Assembly: GCA_036337945.1 (NCBI GenBank)
Contig: JAYZDF010000132.1
Coordinates: 1 to 50,648, forward strand
Length of the DNA: 50,648 nucleotides
Source of the DNA: JAYZDF01 sp036337945
GTDB lineage: Bacteria; Myxococcota; Kuafuiibacteriia; Kuafuiibacteriales; Kuafuiibacteriaceae
Direction: 5' to 3'
Made by a program: the position numbers and the translations under genes. Positions 34,234 through 42,834 of the stretch are shown here, in pieces. The notes below the pieces were generated by a model. That model ran no database searches. It had not been told where the DNA came from and worked only from the letters and a program-made list of their open reading frames with translations. How positions within the stretch are numbered: the first letter of the stretch is position 1; the number at the start of each line of letters is the position of its first letter.

Positions 34234-34812
34234 CTACTTTTGATTTGCCTCGGCCTTCTCCGGCTGGCTTGCTCGTTTCGCAGATGCAGGTCGCTTTAGT
34301 AAACGCTCGAGGCCTGATTTCTTTAGTAAAGCGGTAATTTCGTTCTTATACTCAACCAGGGTTTGTTCCTCTGTCAGTATCGTCAAACTGTTCAATTTGG
34401 CACCTGAGAGTTTTGGCGTTTGTAGCCAATGGCGCAAACATTCGATATCCTGGCGCGGAGAAGTTGCGATCGCGGCGGACTTTGCGCCTGACTTTGCCGC
34501 AACATCCAACATACGAATCAAATGATCTCGACTGGTCGCGGCGTCAAGTTTGCGGCTCGGGCCTAAGCCGTAAAGGAACAAATTCTTCTGTCCAATCTTG
34601 GAAGCATAGCTCAAGAGAATCACCTCTTTGTCTCGCCCTTCGAATTTTTCTTCGACCAATAAACGAGATAACCTGCCACAGAGCCGCCAGTCCAATAGAC
34701 CTGCCACTCCAAGTAATTGGGCTTTTTCTTGAAATATCGGCAGGACAATAGCATCGAAATTAAGGGTATCAACGCGGCGAAGGTCCACTGATCGAATCCC
34801 GAAATGTTTCAT
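34234..34812 (-). CDS. Orphan leucyl-aminopeptidase (M17) N-terminal domain protein
   Basis: 192 residues from ATG 34812; an open frame extends to 34851. The sequence matches the macro-like N-terminal domain of M17 aminopeptidases: VDTLNFDAIVLPIF near residue 14, GLLDWRLCGRLSRLL near 36-50, and LFLYGLGPSRKLD near 78. The whole zinc-binding catalytic domain is absent, so it cannot be a peptidase by itself. The last 30 residues are Lys/Ala/Gln-rich and disordered. It could be a DNA- or partner-binding protein, since the PepA N-terminal domain contributes to DNA binding, or a fixed fragment. No catalytic remnant is seen in the 240 bp upstream or 100 bp downstream. Confidence 0.75.
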   Translation of the reverse strand: MKHFGIRSVDLRRVDTLNFDAIVLPIFQEKAQLLGVAGLLDWRLCGRLSRLLVEEKFEGRDKEVILLSYASKIGQKNLFLYGLGPSRKLDAATSRDHLIRMLDVAAKSGAKSAAIATSPRQDIECLRHWLQTPKLSGAKLNSLTILTEEQTLVEYKNEITALLKKSGLERLLKRPASAKRASQPEKAEANQK

Positions 34813-35055
34813 AGCTCCATTGAAGGGACCTAGCCCGCAGCCTGAGGTCAAGTGGTTAGTGAGTGAATAAACCGAAATCTTGGCTTTTTGACATCCTCAG
34901 CGTCTAATCCCCATGTTTACCATCAGCGTCGATCGCCTACATCGTTGAAGATATGTAGAGGGACATGCGCTTTGACTGTTTACTCCTGACGTGATTCGCT
35001 TAAACTTAGGTTCGCAAAGCGTAAATAATCGCATCGCGGAAGAAAAACTAAAGAG
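34813..35055. other. Divergent intergenic region
   Basis: 243 bp between the divergent M17-domain gene and the MFS gene. It should hold promoters for both directions. TTGAC-like hexamers occur on both strands (for example ttgact at 34974), but no matching -10 element at proper spacing could be assigned. No RNA gene or repeat was seen. Confidence 0.4.
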
Positions 35056-36384
35056 ATGAAAGCTGGACCAAATTCGTCAATCTTACGTGCGGTTTTTCTT
35101 ACGACCTTTCTCGACCTCGTCGGCTTTTCAATCATATTCCCTCTCTTTCCTCAGTTGCTCAACTATTACCTGCAGCTAGAAGGCGAACAAAGCCTCATCG
35201 GTACACTCGTTAGAAGTTTACGAGCTCTCGCCGGAGACGGAGATAACGCAGAGTTCTTAACCGTTGTCCTCTTTGGCGGCGTACTGGGTTCCCTCTACTC
35301 GATTCTACAGTTTATCTGCGCTCCTATCTGGGGCACGATTTCTGATCGATACGGACGACGTAGAACACTAATCTTCACCATTTCGGGAACGCTTGTAAGC
35401 TACGTTTGTTGGGTATTTGCAAAAAACTTTCTGATCTTGATCATCGCGAGACTCATAGGCGGTGTCATGGCAGGTAATATCTCTACAGCCTCTGCAGTTA
35501 TCGCGGACTCTACAACTCCAAAGGACCGCTCAAAAGGTATGGCCGTTATAGGAATCGCTTTTGGCATTGGTTTTGTTATCGGTCCCGCCTTCGGAGGAGC
35601 AGCCTCGTTTGTCGACTTAACGCAGCTATGGCCTGAAGGCAAAGCTCTCGGGCTCAACCCTTTCTCTTTCGCAGCCCTTATTGCTCTAATACTCTCAGGA
35701 ATAAACCTCTTTTACGTCGTAACCAAGCTTCCTGAGACACATCCTCCCGAAAATCGAGGCAAAGCTCAACTCAACCGTACTGCTAATCCTCTTAAACTAT
35801 TTCGAAACTCCGCGGGCCCAGGCGTTCGGAGAACCAACTTATTATCCTTTTTCTTCCTAACCGCGTTTTCGGCTATGGAGTTTACGCTTGTATTTCTAAC
35901 GGTTGAACGGTTCGAATTTACACCTCGTCACAACGCTGGAATGTTTGTATTCATCGGTTTAGTGATCGCTCTCGTCCAAGGAGGTGCAGTTCGAAGAATG
36001 GCCCCAAAAAGAGGAGAAAAACCTCTTGTCATAGGTGGACTCATCGCGATTTTTCCCGGGTTCATCCTAGTTGGGGTATGTGACTCGATCTTTATCTTGT
36101 TCCTTGGTCTCGCACTTATGGCCACAGGTAGTGCCTTTGCAAACCCATGCCTTAGTGGACTTGTTTCCCGATACTCGTCTGAAGAACATCAAGGATTTTC
36201 ACTTGGATTATTTCGTTCGGTAGGGGCACTGAGTCGCGCCATTGGTCCAATCATTGGCGGTGCTATGTACTGGAAATACGGCGCAACAAGCCCCTATGTG
36301 CTGGGCGCTGTTCTCATTTGGATACCGATTATCATATCCTTCGGCCTGCCACAGCCTCCAAAACTCGTGCAAGAAAACCAATAA
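35056..36384 (+). CDS. Major facilitator superfamily transporter
   Basis: 442-residue MFS permease with about 12 transmembrane helices. The first helix has TTFLDLVGFSIIFPLFPQL, a drug:H+ antiporter (DHA1/TetA-like) signature, and the loop 2-3 motif is WGTISDRYGRRR. RLIGGVMAGNIST and the GIAFGIGFVIGPAFGG antiporter-type motif C are also present. An extra loop of about 30 residues follows the first helix. It probably exports a small molecule using the proton gradient; the substrate is unknown. An AAGAG precedes the ATG. It is first of a plus-strand run: the pseudokinase gene follows after 12 bp. Confidence 0.94.
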   Translation: MKAGPNSSILRAVFLTTFLDLVGFSIIFPLFPQLLNYYLQLEGEQSLIGTLVRSLRALAGDGDNAEFLTVVLFGGVLGSLYSILQFICAPIWGTISDRYGRRRTLIFTISGTLVSYVCWVFAKNFLILIIARLIGGVMAGNISTASAVIADSTTPKDRSKGMAVIGIAFGIGFVIGPAFGGAASFVDLTQLWPEGKALGLNPFSFAALIALILSGINLFYVVTKLPETHPPENRGKAQLNRTANPLKLFRNSAGPGVRRTNLLSFFFLTAFSAMEFTLVFLTVERFEFTPRHNAGMFVFIGLVIALVQGGAVRRMAPKRGEKPLVIGGLIAIFPGFILVGVCDSIFILFLGLALMATGSAFANPCLSGLVSRYSSEEHQGFSLGLFRSVGALSRAIGPIIGGAMYWKYGATSPYVLGAVLIWIPIIISFGLPQPPKLVQENQ

Positions 36385-36396
36385 TAGGACAACTGA

Positions 36397-37752
36397 ATGT
36401 CTGATGGAACCTTACAGGCGAGTTTCGAAGAACTTAATCGACGCTTTCGAATAGAAAAAGTTGTTCAGACGACGGCAAATATCAAAATCCTAGAAGCGTA
36501 TCGCGAGAACGAAAAAGTTCTCATTCACATTCCCAGCGATGCAGCCATTGCTGCGAAAATAATCCGAACGATCAGAGGACTGCAGCACCCTGGAGTACTT
36601 CGATTTATCGAAGAAATTCAGACTGCGCATAACCAGATATTTGTCACAGAGTATTTCGAAATCAATCCTCTCGGACCATTGCTCTTGTCAGGGAATTATC
36701 GGCATAACGAACTCTTTACAGTACGGTTAGTTCAACAGGCTGCACACGTACTGACGTATCTACATGGGCTACGTCCTCCTATTATTCACGGTGCTTGCAC
36801 GTTGGAGAATTTCCACCTTGGCTCCTCGGGACGCCTCGTCCTTACAAATTTTGAACGCGCTCACGATGACCCGCGGCGCGCTTTTGAAACTCTAGACGAC
36901 ATTAGAAGACTAGCGATTGGCGCTATTCAATTACTTACAAAGCTCCCTCCAGACGAAATCGCAATCCTAATGGTCGAAGACTTGCTCAAGATGTCGATCA
37001 GTCGTCCATTAGCCACATTATTAATTGAAGCACTTAGCCCCGATCCACATACTCGACCAAGCGCAGCTCAATTCGGGCTCAGACTGCAAGATCTGTTACT
37101 TCCTCTCGAAAGAGATTCCAAAACTGTGACATTTACTCAAAGACCAACCAGCCGACTTGAAACCGAAGAGGAACGAGAGCAAAATACTGCAGACGGGACA
37201 GAAGACGCTCTGGAGTTAGATTTTCCTGAGCCGAATTCTGGACACTCTGAAGCGTCGATAATTCCTCGCACCGACGAAACGCCAATACCTCTCTCAGATA
37301 CAGCAATGTCTACGCCTGATGCATATCAATCAGATGATCGCCGACCGCCGAAAACGCGACAAAACCGACTTCAAGAGCTTTGGCAAGCTATGCTTGCAGC
37401 CCCAGAGGACCAGGATCTCCACCAAAAATTCTCAAAATTCTCAGTTGAAAGTAATCAATATAAAGAGGCGGCAGAGATGTATCGAAATTTTGAACGAGAA
37501 TTTCCCCAGCACAGTGCCATTAGTGAAAAATTTCGAGAAGAAATTGCGATGAAGGCAGCTGCACGCATCATGGCCTCGCAACCAAAAGTGTCGCCCGCTC
37601 CGCAAGCGGTTGCAGGGTTCGCAAAATGGTCACTTGCTGCATCGAGTGCAGGATTAGTCATTTCAATCATGATTCAGAGCCTGCTTTTGGCCGTTCTCAG
37701 TGGTCCGGTCTTCGCTTTTAGTATTTGGGCACGATTTCGCCGAAACAAATGA
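36397..37752 (+). CDS. Pseudokinase with TPR-like region and C-terminal membrane anchor
   Basis: 451 residues. Residues about 15-235 follow a protein-kinase fold: LQHPGVLRFIEEI for the alpha-C/beta-4 region, VTEYFEINPLG for the hinge, IIHGACTLENFHLGSSGRLVLTNFE for the catalytic and magnesium loops, and DDIRRLAIGAIQLL for the F helix. Catalytic residues are gone: the glycine loop is unrecognisable, the VAIK lysine position is H44, HRD is HGA (131-133) and DFG is NFE (151-153). This is therefore a pseudokinase. An acidic linker (240-320), TPR-like helices (about 325-390) and two hydrophobic segments at the C-terminus follow. ATG with an AGGA ahead; 12 bp after the MFS gene. Confidence 0.85.
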   Translation: MSDGTLQASFEELNRRFRIEKVVQTTANIKILEAYRENEKVLIHIPSDAAIAAKIIRTIRGLQHPGVLRFIEEIQTAHNQIFVTEYFEINPLGPLLLSGNYRHNELFTVRLVQQAAHVLTYLHGLRPPIIHGACTLENFHLGSSGRLVLTNFERAHDDPRRAFETLDDIRRLAIGAIQLLTKLPPDEIAILMVEDLLKMSISRPLATLLIEALSPDPHTRPSAAQFGLRLQDLLLPLERDSKTVTFTQRPTSRLETEEEREQNTADGTEDALELDFPEPNSGHSEASIIPRTDETPIPLSDTAMSTPDAYQSDDRRPPKTRQNRLQELWQAMLAAPEDQDLHQKFSKFSVESNQYKEAAEMYRNFEREFPQHSAISEKFREEIAMKAAARIMASQPKVSPAPQAVAGFAKWSLAASSAGLVISIMIQSLLLAVLSGPVFAFSIWARFRRNK

Positions 37753-37797
37753 CCCAATGCTTGACCCTGACCTCATCGAGCTGCAGCCTAGAAGCGG

Positions 37798-38169
37798 ATG
37801 AATGACTACAAATCATCGTGCGAAACGGCCATCAAAGTGATGTCCAACCCGCCAAATGTTGAAAACAAAGTAGACGCTCTCGATGGACTGGATCGACTTG
37901 CTCTTAATCCGAATGGTTGGTTTCCAGCAGGACTGATCGAAGCAATCACGAAGGCGCGATTGGCGATCCTCACCAATCGCTGGCATGATGCGATGGTTAC
38001 GCTAGAGGGTGCATTTGGTTCCCTTGAAACCTTTATCGCGGCTCTTGAAGCGCGTAATTCAACGGAGCGAGATGAAAACAATCAAACGCCGGTAGACAGA
38101 GCCAAAAGCGAGCTTAATCAGTGCGCGCTCGTTCAAGGATTCGTGGTCGCAAAGACTATGGATAGCTAA
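37798..38169 (+). CDS. Small helical hypothetical protein
   Basis: 123 residues, cytosolic, with no signal or membrane segment. It looks mostly helical: DALDGLDRLALNP, GLIEAITKARLAIL and DAMVTLEGAFGSLETFIAALEAR. Not recognised. Starts with ATG 45 bp after the pseudokinase stop and ends 14 bp before the DUF309-like gene, so the three form a run. Its size and helical pairs would fit a TPR-like or partner-binding protein, but this is only inference. Confidence 0.7.
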   Translation: MNDYKSSCETAIKVMSNPPNVENKVDALDGLDRLALNPNGWFPAGLIEAITKARLAILTNRWHDAMVTLEGAFGSLETFIAALEARNSTERDENNQTPVDRAKSELNQCALVQGFVVAKTMDS

Positions 38170-38183
38170 TCGGAGTATTTACC

Positions 38184-38540
38184 TTGTCAAAATACCTGAT
38201 GGAAGCAGTTCATCAATGGAGTATTGGCGAACACTATGAAGCACACGAAATCTTCGAAGAGTTTGCAGAAGAGGTCGAAGATGATGACGACGATTGGGAA
38301 CGAGCATTAGCCCTGTGCCACGTGGCAGCGTCCGTTCATAAATATCTACACAACGTAAGTCCAGCAGCTGTTCCCGGTAAATTAGAACGAGCCCTTCCTG
38401 TTTTGGAAAGTAGTCCGCCAGACTGGTTTAACCTAGACATGGTCACTTTCAGAAAGCAGGTACGAAACATGCTAGAGTCTCTACAAAAAGGGGAGCAAGT
38501 CGAGGTTCCTACGCTAAGGTTCGTCTCCTCACCAACTTAG
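38184..38540 (+). CDS. DUF309-like helical protein
   Basis: 118 residues. The GEHYEAHEIFEEFAEE stretch (residues 15-30) matches the GxYxEAHExLE signature of DUF309 proteins, followed by a helix with LCHVAASVHKYLHN and a GKLERALPVLE helix as in that family. DUF309 has no established biochemical function. The start is TTG at 38184, supported by a GGAG at 38172-38175 with 8-nt spacing; the first ATG lies inside the first helix. It is the last gene of the MFS/pseudokinase run and converges with the polyprenyl synthase gene, 11 bp away. Confidence 0.78.
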   Translation: MSKYLMEAVHQWSIGEHYEAHEIFEEFAEEVEDDDDDWERALALCHVAASVHKYLHNVSPAAVPGKLERALPVLESSPPDWFNLDMVTFRKQVRNMLESLQKGEQVEVPTLRFVSSPT

Positions 38541-38551
38541 CGTTTACGAGT

Positions 38552-39604
38552 TCACCCTTCGCGATGTACGAGTAACGACGCAATTTTTCGCAGCACACCT
38601 TTTGCCTCGTCACTGAAAGAGCATCGGTCAAGTTGTTCCATTGCTTCTTGGTAAAGCTTATCAATCTCCGTTTCGACCATATCTGGGATATGGTGATGGA
38701 TCATCAGGTCTTTGATTCTCGTAGCCATTTGGGCATTGAGAACATCATGACTCAAAAGATGAATTAGCTCTTCTTGTTCTGCGTCTCGAACATGATCTTG
38801 CAGCAATTTGAGGAGAATTGTGCTCTTCTTTTGTTGAAGGTCAGAATTAGTCAGCTTACCACTCTTAGCCTGGCTGCCGAAGGTCCCAATGTAATCATCT
38901 CGAGCTTGAAAGGCCAAACCAATTGCGTTCCCAAAATTTCGAAGACATGTCGCCAATTCATCGGAGCCGCTGCCTAATCCCGCACCAAGAAGAAGTGGGC
39001 CAGTAACCGTATACGAAGCTGTCTTTAGCTCGTGAATTTGCCGAACATCGGAATGGTGCGTGACGTCTAGAAACTGTCCACAGACGACTTGTTGATGCAT
39101 CCAAGTATACGTTTTCAAGGCTGCAAGTCGCGCCTCGGCAGGAATTGGGGCAAGCACAAGCAACTCCTCAGCAAAAGAACTCGCCAGATCAGAAATCAAG
39201 AAAGATACAGAGTCCGCCACCTGACGATCCTCGAAACTAGCGCGAAGCTTGAAATGCATCGAAGGCTTCCCTCGCCGCATCGCGTCTTCGTCCATCCAGT
39301 CGTCTTGGATAAGCAGGTAGGACTGAAGCAATTCTGTACATAATGAGGCGCGCAAGACCTCACGAGGGGGAACATCTCCAGTTGCTGCGGCGTAGCCAAT
39401 GAGAACCATGATTGGCCTTATCCGTTTGCCTGGTCTGAGGGTGAACTCCCTAAGATTCTCCACCATAGAACGTGATCCCGAGCCGCTTTGCGTCAGGCTT
39501 TGGAGCTTTTGCTCGAAAAAAATCTCAAGTTCTTGATTGATTTGCTCTCGGATTGCATCCAGGTCAAGCATCACAGGTGATGACATGGCAGATGTTCTTG
39601 CCAT
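38552..39604 (-). CDS. Polyprenyl (geranylgeranyl/farnesyl) diphosphate synthase
   Basis: 350-residue trans-prenyltransferase that condenses IPP with allylic diphosphates. The first Asp-rich motif is DDWMD at 101-105, and the second is DDYIG at 236-240 in QARDDYIGTFG; the missing third Asp with a LG/IG sequence is common in archaeal-like and some bacterial members. PGKRIRP at 58-64 and RRGKPSMH at 110-117 bind diphosphate. The chain length cannot be set from sequence. An ATG at 39604 or 39586 starts it. It is divergent from the type 2 IPP isomerase gene, 28 bp apart, so the two share one promoter region and one pathway. Confidence 0.95.
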   Translation of the reverse strand: MARTSAMSSPVMLDLDAIREQINQELEIFFEQKLQSLTQSGSGSRSMVENLREFTLRPGKRIRPIMVLIGYAAATGDVPPREVLRASLCTELLQSYLLIQDDWMDEDAMRRGKPSMHFKLRASFEDRQVADSVSFLISDLASSFAEELLVLAPIPAEARLAALKTYTWMHQQVVCGQFLDVTHHSDVRQIHELKTASYTVTGPLLLGAGLGSGSDELATCLRNFGNAIGLAFQARDDYIGTFGSQAKSGKLTNSDLQQKKSTILLKLLQDHVRDAEQEELIHLLSHDVLNAQMATRIKDLMIHHHIPDMVETEIDKLYQEAMEQLDRCSFSDEAKGVLRKIASLLVHREG

Positions 39605-39632
39605 GAGCCAGTATAATCGGTTTCATTAGGTT

Positions 39633-40670
39633 GTGGCAGATCAGTCAGACATTTCCCAACGTAAGCTGGACCACATTCGGATATGCCTGGATGAATCCAG
39701 TCAATTCGACCGTGTCGCCACGGGCTTAGATGCTTTCCAATTCGTAAACTGTGCCCTGCCCGAGCTGGCGCCGAGCGACGTTGACCTGACCACACCTTTT
39801 CTCGGAAAACAGCTAAAGGCTCCAATTTTCGTCTCCAGCATGACCGGCGGGCCAAAAGACGGAGCAAAGATCAATCAAAATCTTGCTAAAGGCACCCAAA
39901 AACTAGGCCTTGGAATGGGCGTTGGTTCGCAGCGCATCGCCATCGAGAATCCAACTTCTGCGGCAAGCTTTCACGTGCGAGATATCGCTCCAGATATCGC
40001 TCTCATCGCAAACCTTGGAGCCGTGCAACTCAACTGCGGATACTCTATCTCTGAAGCACGCAAAGCTGTCGAAATGATAGGTGCTGATGGATTATTTCTT
40101 CACCTAAACGCGCTGCAAGAGCTGGTTCAACCAAACGGGGATACAGACTTTCGTGGTTTAATGCGAAAGATTGAGGCCCTCATTAAGGAAGCCGAGTTCC
40201 CGGTACTCGTAAAAGAATGCGGCTGCGGAATCTCGGGAAAACTTGCGAAACAACTCTTCGAATTGGGCGTCTACGCCGTAGACGTCAGCGGAGCCGGAGG
40301 CACAAGCTGGTCTCGGGTCGAATCTGAACGCGCGGGAGACAGCTCATCGCAGCGCTTGGGTCGAACTTTTGCGAACTGGGGCATACCAACAGCTCGGGCA
40401 ATTATGGATGTTCGAGCTCAAAGTCCAAACGGCGTTATCATTGCCTCGGGAGGGATTCGAACTGGACTCGATGTAGCGAAAGCTATCGCTCTTGGAGCGG
40501 ATTTGGTGAGCGTGGCTAAACCGATCCTCTCAAGTGCATTGGAGTCCGGAGATGCTGTTCATTCAGAACTCGAACAATTCGTCGAAGAATTACGAGCTGC
40601 CTGTTTTTTGACCGGGTCCTCAAGCGCTTCTGGGCTTCGTGACCCAGAAAAATTGATAAGAATCAAATAG
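39633..40670 (+). CDS. fni: Type 2 isopentenyl-diphosphate delta-isomerase
   Basis: 345-residue FMN-dependent isomerase that interconverts IPP and DMAPP. N-terminal QRKLDHIRICLD is the diagnostic KxxH type 2 start. SSMTGG, MGVGSQRIAIENP, NLGAVQLNCGY and VSGAGGTSW supply flavin and substrate contacts, and ASGGIRTGLDVAKAIALGADLV the phosphate site. The start is GTG 39633; the preceding AGG is very close. Type 2 enzymes usually accompany the mevalonate pathway, which suggests, without proving, that this organism uses it; no other pathway gene is in the window. Divergent partner of the polyprenyl synthase gene. Confidence 0.97.
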   Translation: MADQSDISQRKLDHIRICLDESSQFDRVATGLDAFQFVNCALPELAPSDVDLTTPFLGKQLKAPIFVSSMTGGPKDGAKINQNLAKGTQKLGLGMGVGSQRIAIENPTSAASFHVRDIAPDIALIANLGAVQLNCGYSISEARKAVEMIGADGLFLHLNALQELVQPNGDTDFRGLMRKIEALIKEAEFPVLVKECGCGISGKLAKQLFELGVYAVDVSGAGGTSWSRVESERAGDSSSQRLGRTFANWGIPTARAIMDVRAQSPNGVIIASGGIRTGLDVAKAIALGADLVSVAKPILSSALESGDAVHSELEQFVEELRAACFLTGSSSASGLRDPEKLIRIK

Positions 40671-40761
40671 CCTAAGGCCCTCTATTCTATAGAATTTTTC
40701 TTAAATCGCCGTTTTTGCCAACTTGAGTTTAAGTCTGGCTTGACGCATCAATATATAGATT

Positions 40762-42834
40762 ATGCTGCATCAAGCTTTTTTCACTTTGCTCATGTGTCAA
40801 GCAGAAGTTGTTCTCGAGCCACCGCCGCCACCTCCGCCTGCGCCCTCCTCTATTTTACGAATCGAGAAACGCGAGAAACCTCAGAAGAATCCTGCCAAGC
40901 CCAAGCCAAGCTCCACGAATACAACAGCTAGTGCACCCGCTCGCATCTACGAGCTGGAACCTTTGTGCGTAGAGCTATCTCAAATCACGTATTCTTGTTC
41001 AAGCATCGCCTTCACGCCTGCTGAATGTCAAAAATCCTACCGAGGTTGGCAAACTCAATGCGCGGAACAGTTTCAGGCGATGATGAGCTGCATCTCCGAT
41101 GCCGGCTTTATGTGTGAAGGAGAACAATATCGGTCTGTGAACAAGTGCGACGCTTCTATTCAGGCACTGCAGGAATGCTCAGCTGCACTTCCGATTACGG
41201 CTATCAAGGAATCGAACGTAACGGAAACGACCCAGCAGAATGCCAAAAAAGGAAAACGACAGTTCATCAAGGGAAATATAGTTCACCTGGGCACCCGAGA
41301 ATTGGTTTCTCGATATGACCACATCAGTATCCGGGCTGGTCCGCGTATCATCAGCAAAGACTTCTACCTCACGGTCGCTCCCTCTGGCGCACTCTATACC
41401 GAGAGTGTAGCACTAGCGTTTCACGTACCGCTCAACCTGCTCGTTTATCGCGGAGCAAGTTTACAGACCAGCTTCGAGAATCAGGCTCTTGAGTTCGGTG
41501 GCTTCTCCATCCGTGGTCAAGACTGGGATGAACTCTCGGATTTCGCGAGAATCATCCGATTTATCACCTACGGACGAAAAGAGTCTCCGGTATATTTCAC
41601 AATCACAAGTCTGAGACCAAGTACCCTTGGTCACGGACAACTCGTACACAATTACCAGCCAAATCTCGACGTTGACCGCTCGATGACAGGGATGGTTTTT
41701 GATGCATATAACGATTGGGGCGGATTCCAGTTTCAAATGAACGATATCACGTTCAACAACCGAATGATTGGTGCACTCGCTTTCGTTAAGCCTCTAGGGC
41801 TATTTGACTCGTCCAACGTCTCCCCCATCCTGCGATCACTCTCTATCGGCGTTGAGTACGCAGCAGATTTTAAGGCGCCACGCTGCATTCAACTCTCAAG
41901 TACGGACAACCGTTGTGTCCAAGGTTCGGGTCATGCTGCAGGCCCCGACCCTTATACAGGCGAAGGAAGAGACAATACCTTTGTTCGAACAGATCCTGAG
42001 TTAGGACAGCCCGTTGTTAGTTACACGGATGTACAAGCCTACGGACTGTCCAGTGAGTTGAAATTCTATCGCTCCGATTCTGTCGATCTCAAAGCATATG
42101 TCACCTGGCACCAATTTGCAGGAGCAGGCGATGGGTACGCAGGAGGCGTTCTGAGTCGGCTTACACTCGGTGAAAAGTGGCTTTCCGGAATTCGAGCACG
42201 AACAGAATTTAGAACCTTCTCAAGCGGCTTTAGACCTAATTATTGGGATACACTGTATGAGATTAGTAAATTCCAAACGATTCAGACTGTTTCGCAGTTT
42301 CAAATTGCCCCAACCAAATATCAAAATACTTTTGGTGATCCCGAAAACGGTTTTGTGCTGCAGGATCAAGGCCGCAGCAATGGATACAATCTAGAGTTTT
42401 CTTTGGGGCTTTTCAAAAATTCACGCCGAAATAAGAAGGTTGCCATCGGCTTGGGATTGACCGGCTCTGACGCCGGTAATGATACTAATTTCTATGGACA
42501 TATCGAACTTCCTCTCTTCAAATACGTTCAACTTTTTGGAAGTTTCATTCGTCTAAACGCTGCTAATGTCGATGAGGTTTTCTCAGATAACCTCGACAAT
42601 GTCATCGCGCTTGCAGGTGCTCGATTACAAATTTTACCTTTCCTTTTTATGAACCTAAACTATGCGCGCTCGTTTCAAAATATCCGGCGTCCAGGGGCTG
42701 AGTTTCACTTAGGAAATGAAAACGTAGTGGACCGATTCGGAGAACCATCTACCCTGTTCACACAAGATCGAATTTACGAAGCGTCTCACGTGCTTTCTAT
42801 GGAACTCGAACTTGGACTGGAGTTTAAAGAATGA
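40762..42834 (+). CDS. Putative outer-membrane beta-barrel protein
   Basis: 690 residues. A stop lies two codons before the ATG, so the start is well limited. After a short hydrophobic N-terminus comes a run of seven prolines and a Lys/Pro/Ser/Thr-rich linker. Next is a small Cys-rich helical region (about residues 65-150) with paired cysteines (for example CQKSYRGWQTQC). From about 200 to the C-terminus the sequence alternates polar and aromatic/hydrophobic residues as in a beta-barrel, ending in amphipathic strands (MELELGLEFKE). The signal peptide is weak and the barrel was judged by eye. The stop overlaps the next gene's start (ATGA), so expression is coupled to the lipase-like lipoprotein. 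Confidence 0.7.
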   Translation: MLHQAFFTLLMCQAEVVLEPPPPPPPAPSSILRIEKREKPQKNPAKPKPSSTNTTASAPARIYELEPLCVELSQITYSCSSIAFTPAECQKSYRGWQTQCAEQFQAMMSCISDAGFMCEGEQYRSVNKCDASIQALQECSAALPITAIKESNVTETTQQNAKKGKRQFIKGNIVHLGTRELVSRYDHISIRAGPRIISKDFYLTVAPSGALYTESVALAFHVPLNLLVYRGASLQTSFENQALEFGGFSIRGQDWDELSDFARIIRFITYGRKESPVYFTITSLRPSTLGHGQLVHNYQPNLDVDRSMTGMVFDAYNDWGGFQFQMNDITFNNRMIGALAFVKPLGLFDSSNVSPILRSLSIGVEYAADFKAPRCIQLSSTDNRCVQGSGHAAGPDPYTGEGRDNTFVRTDPELGQPVVSYTDVQAYGLSSELKFYRSDSVDLKAYVTWHQFAGAGDGYAGGVLSRLTLGEKWLSGIRARTEFRTFSSGFRPNYWDTLYEISKFQTIQTVSQFQIAPTKYQNTFGDPENGFVLQDQGRSNGYNLEFSLGLFKNSRRNKKVAIGLGLTGSDAGNDTNFYGHIELPLFKYVQLFGSFIRLNAANVDEVFSDNLDNVIALAGARLQILPFLFMNLNYARSFQNIRRPGAEFHLGNENVVDRFGEPSTLFTQDRIYEASHVLSMELELGLEFKE

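Noticed and set aside
34131..34337. 68-codon plus-strand frame starting with GTG
   Set aside because: It overlaps antisense most of the 3' end of the M17-domain gene, and shows no recognisable domain or ribosome binding site.
40671..40705. Possible terminator after the IPP isomerase gene
   Set aside because: The attctatagaat palindrome before a T-run allows only a 4-bp AT-rich stem, too weak to call.
40723..40760. Promoter TTGAGT...TATATA before the barrel gene
   Set aside because: The spacing of 23 bp is too long for a standard sigma-70 promoter.
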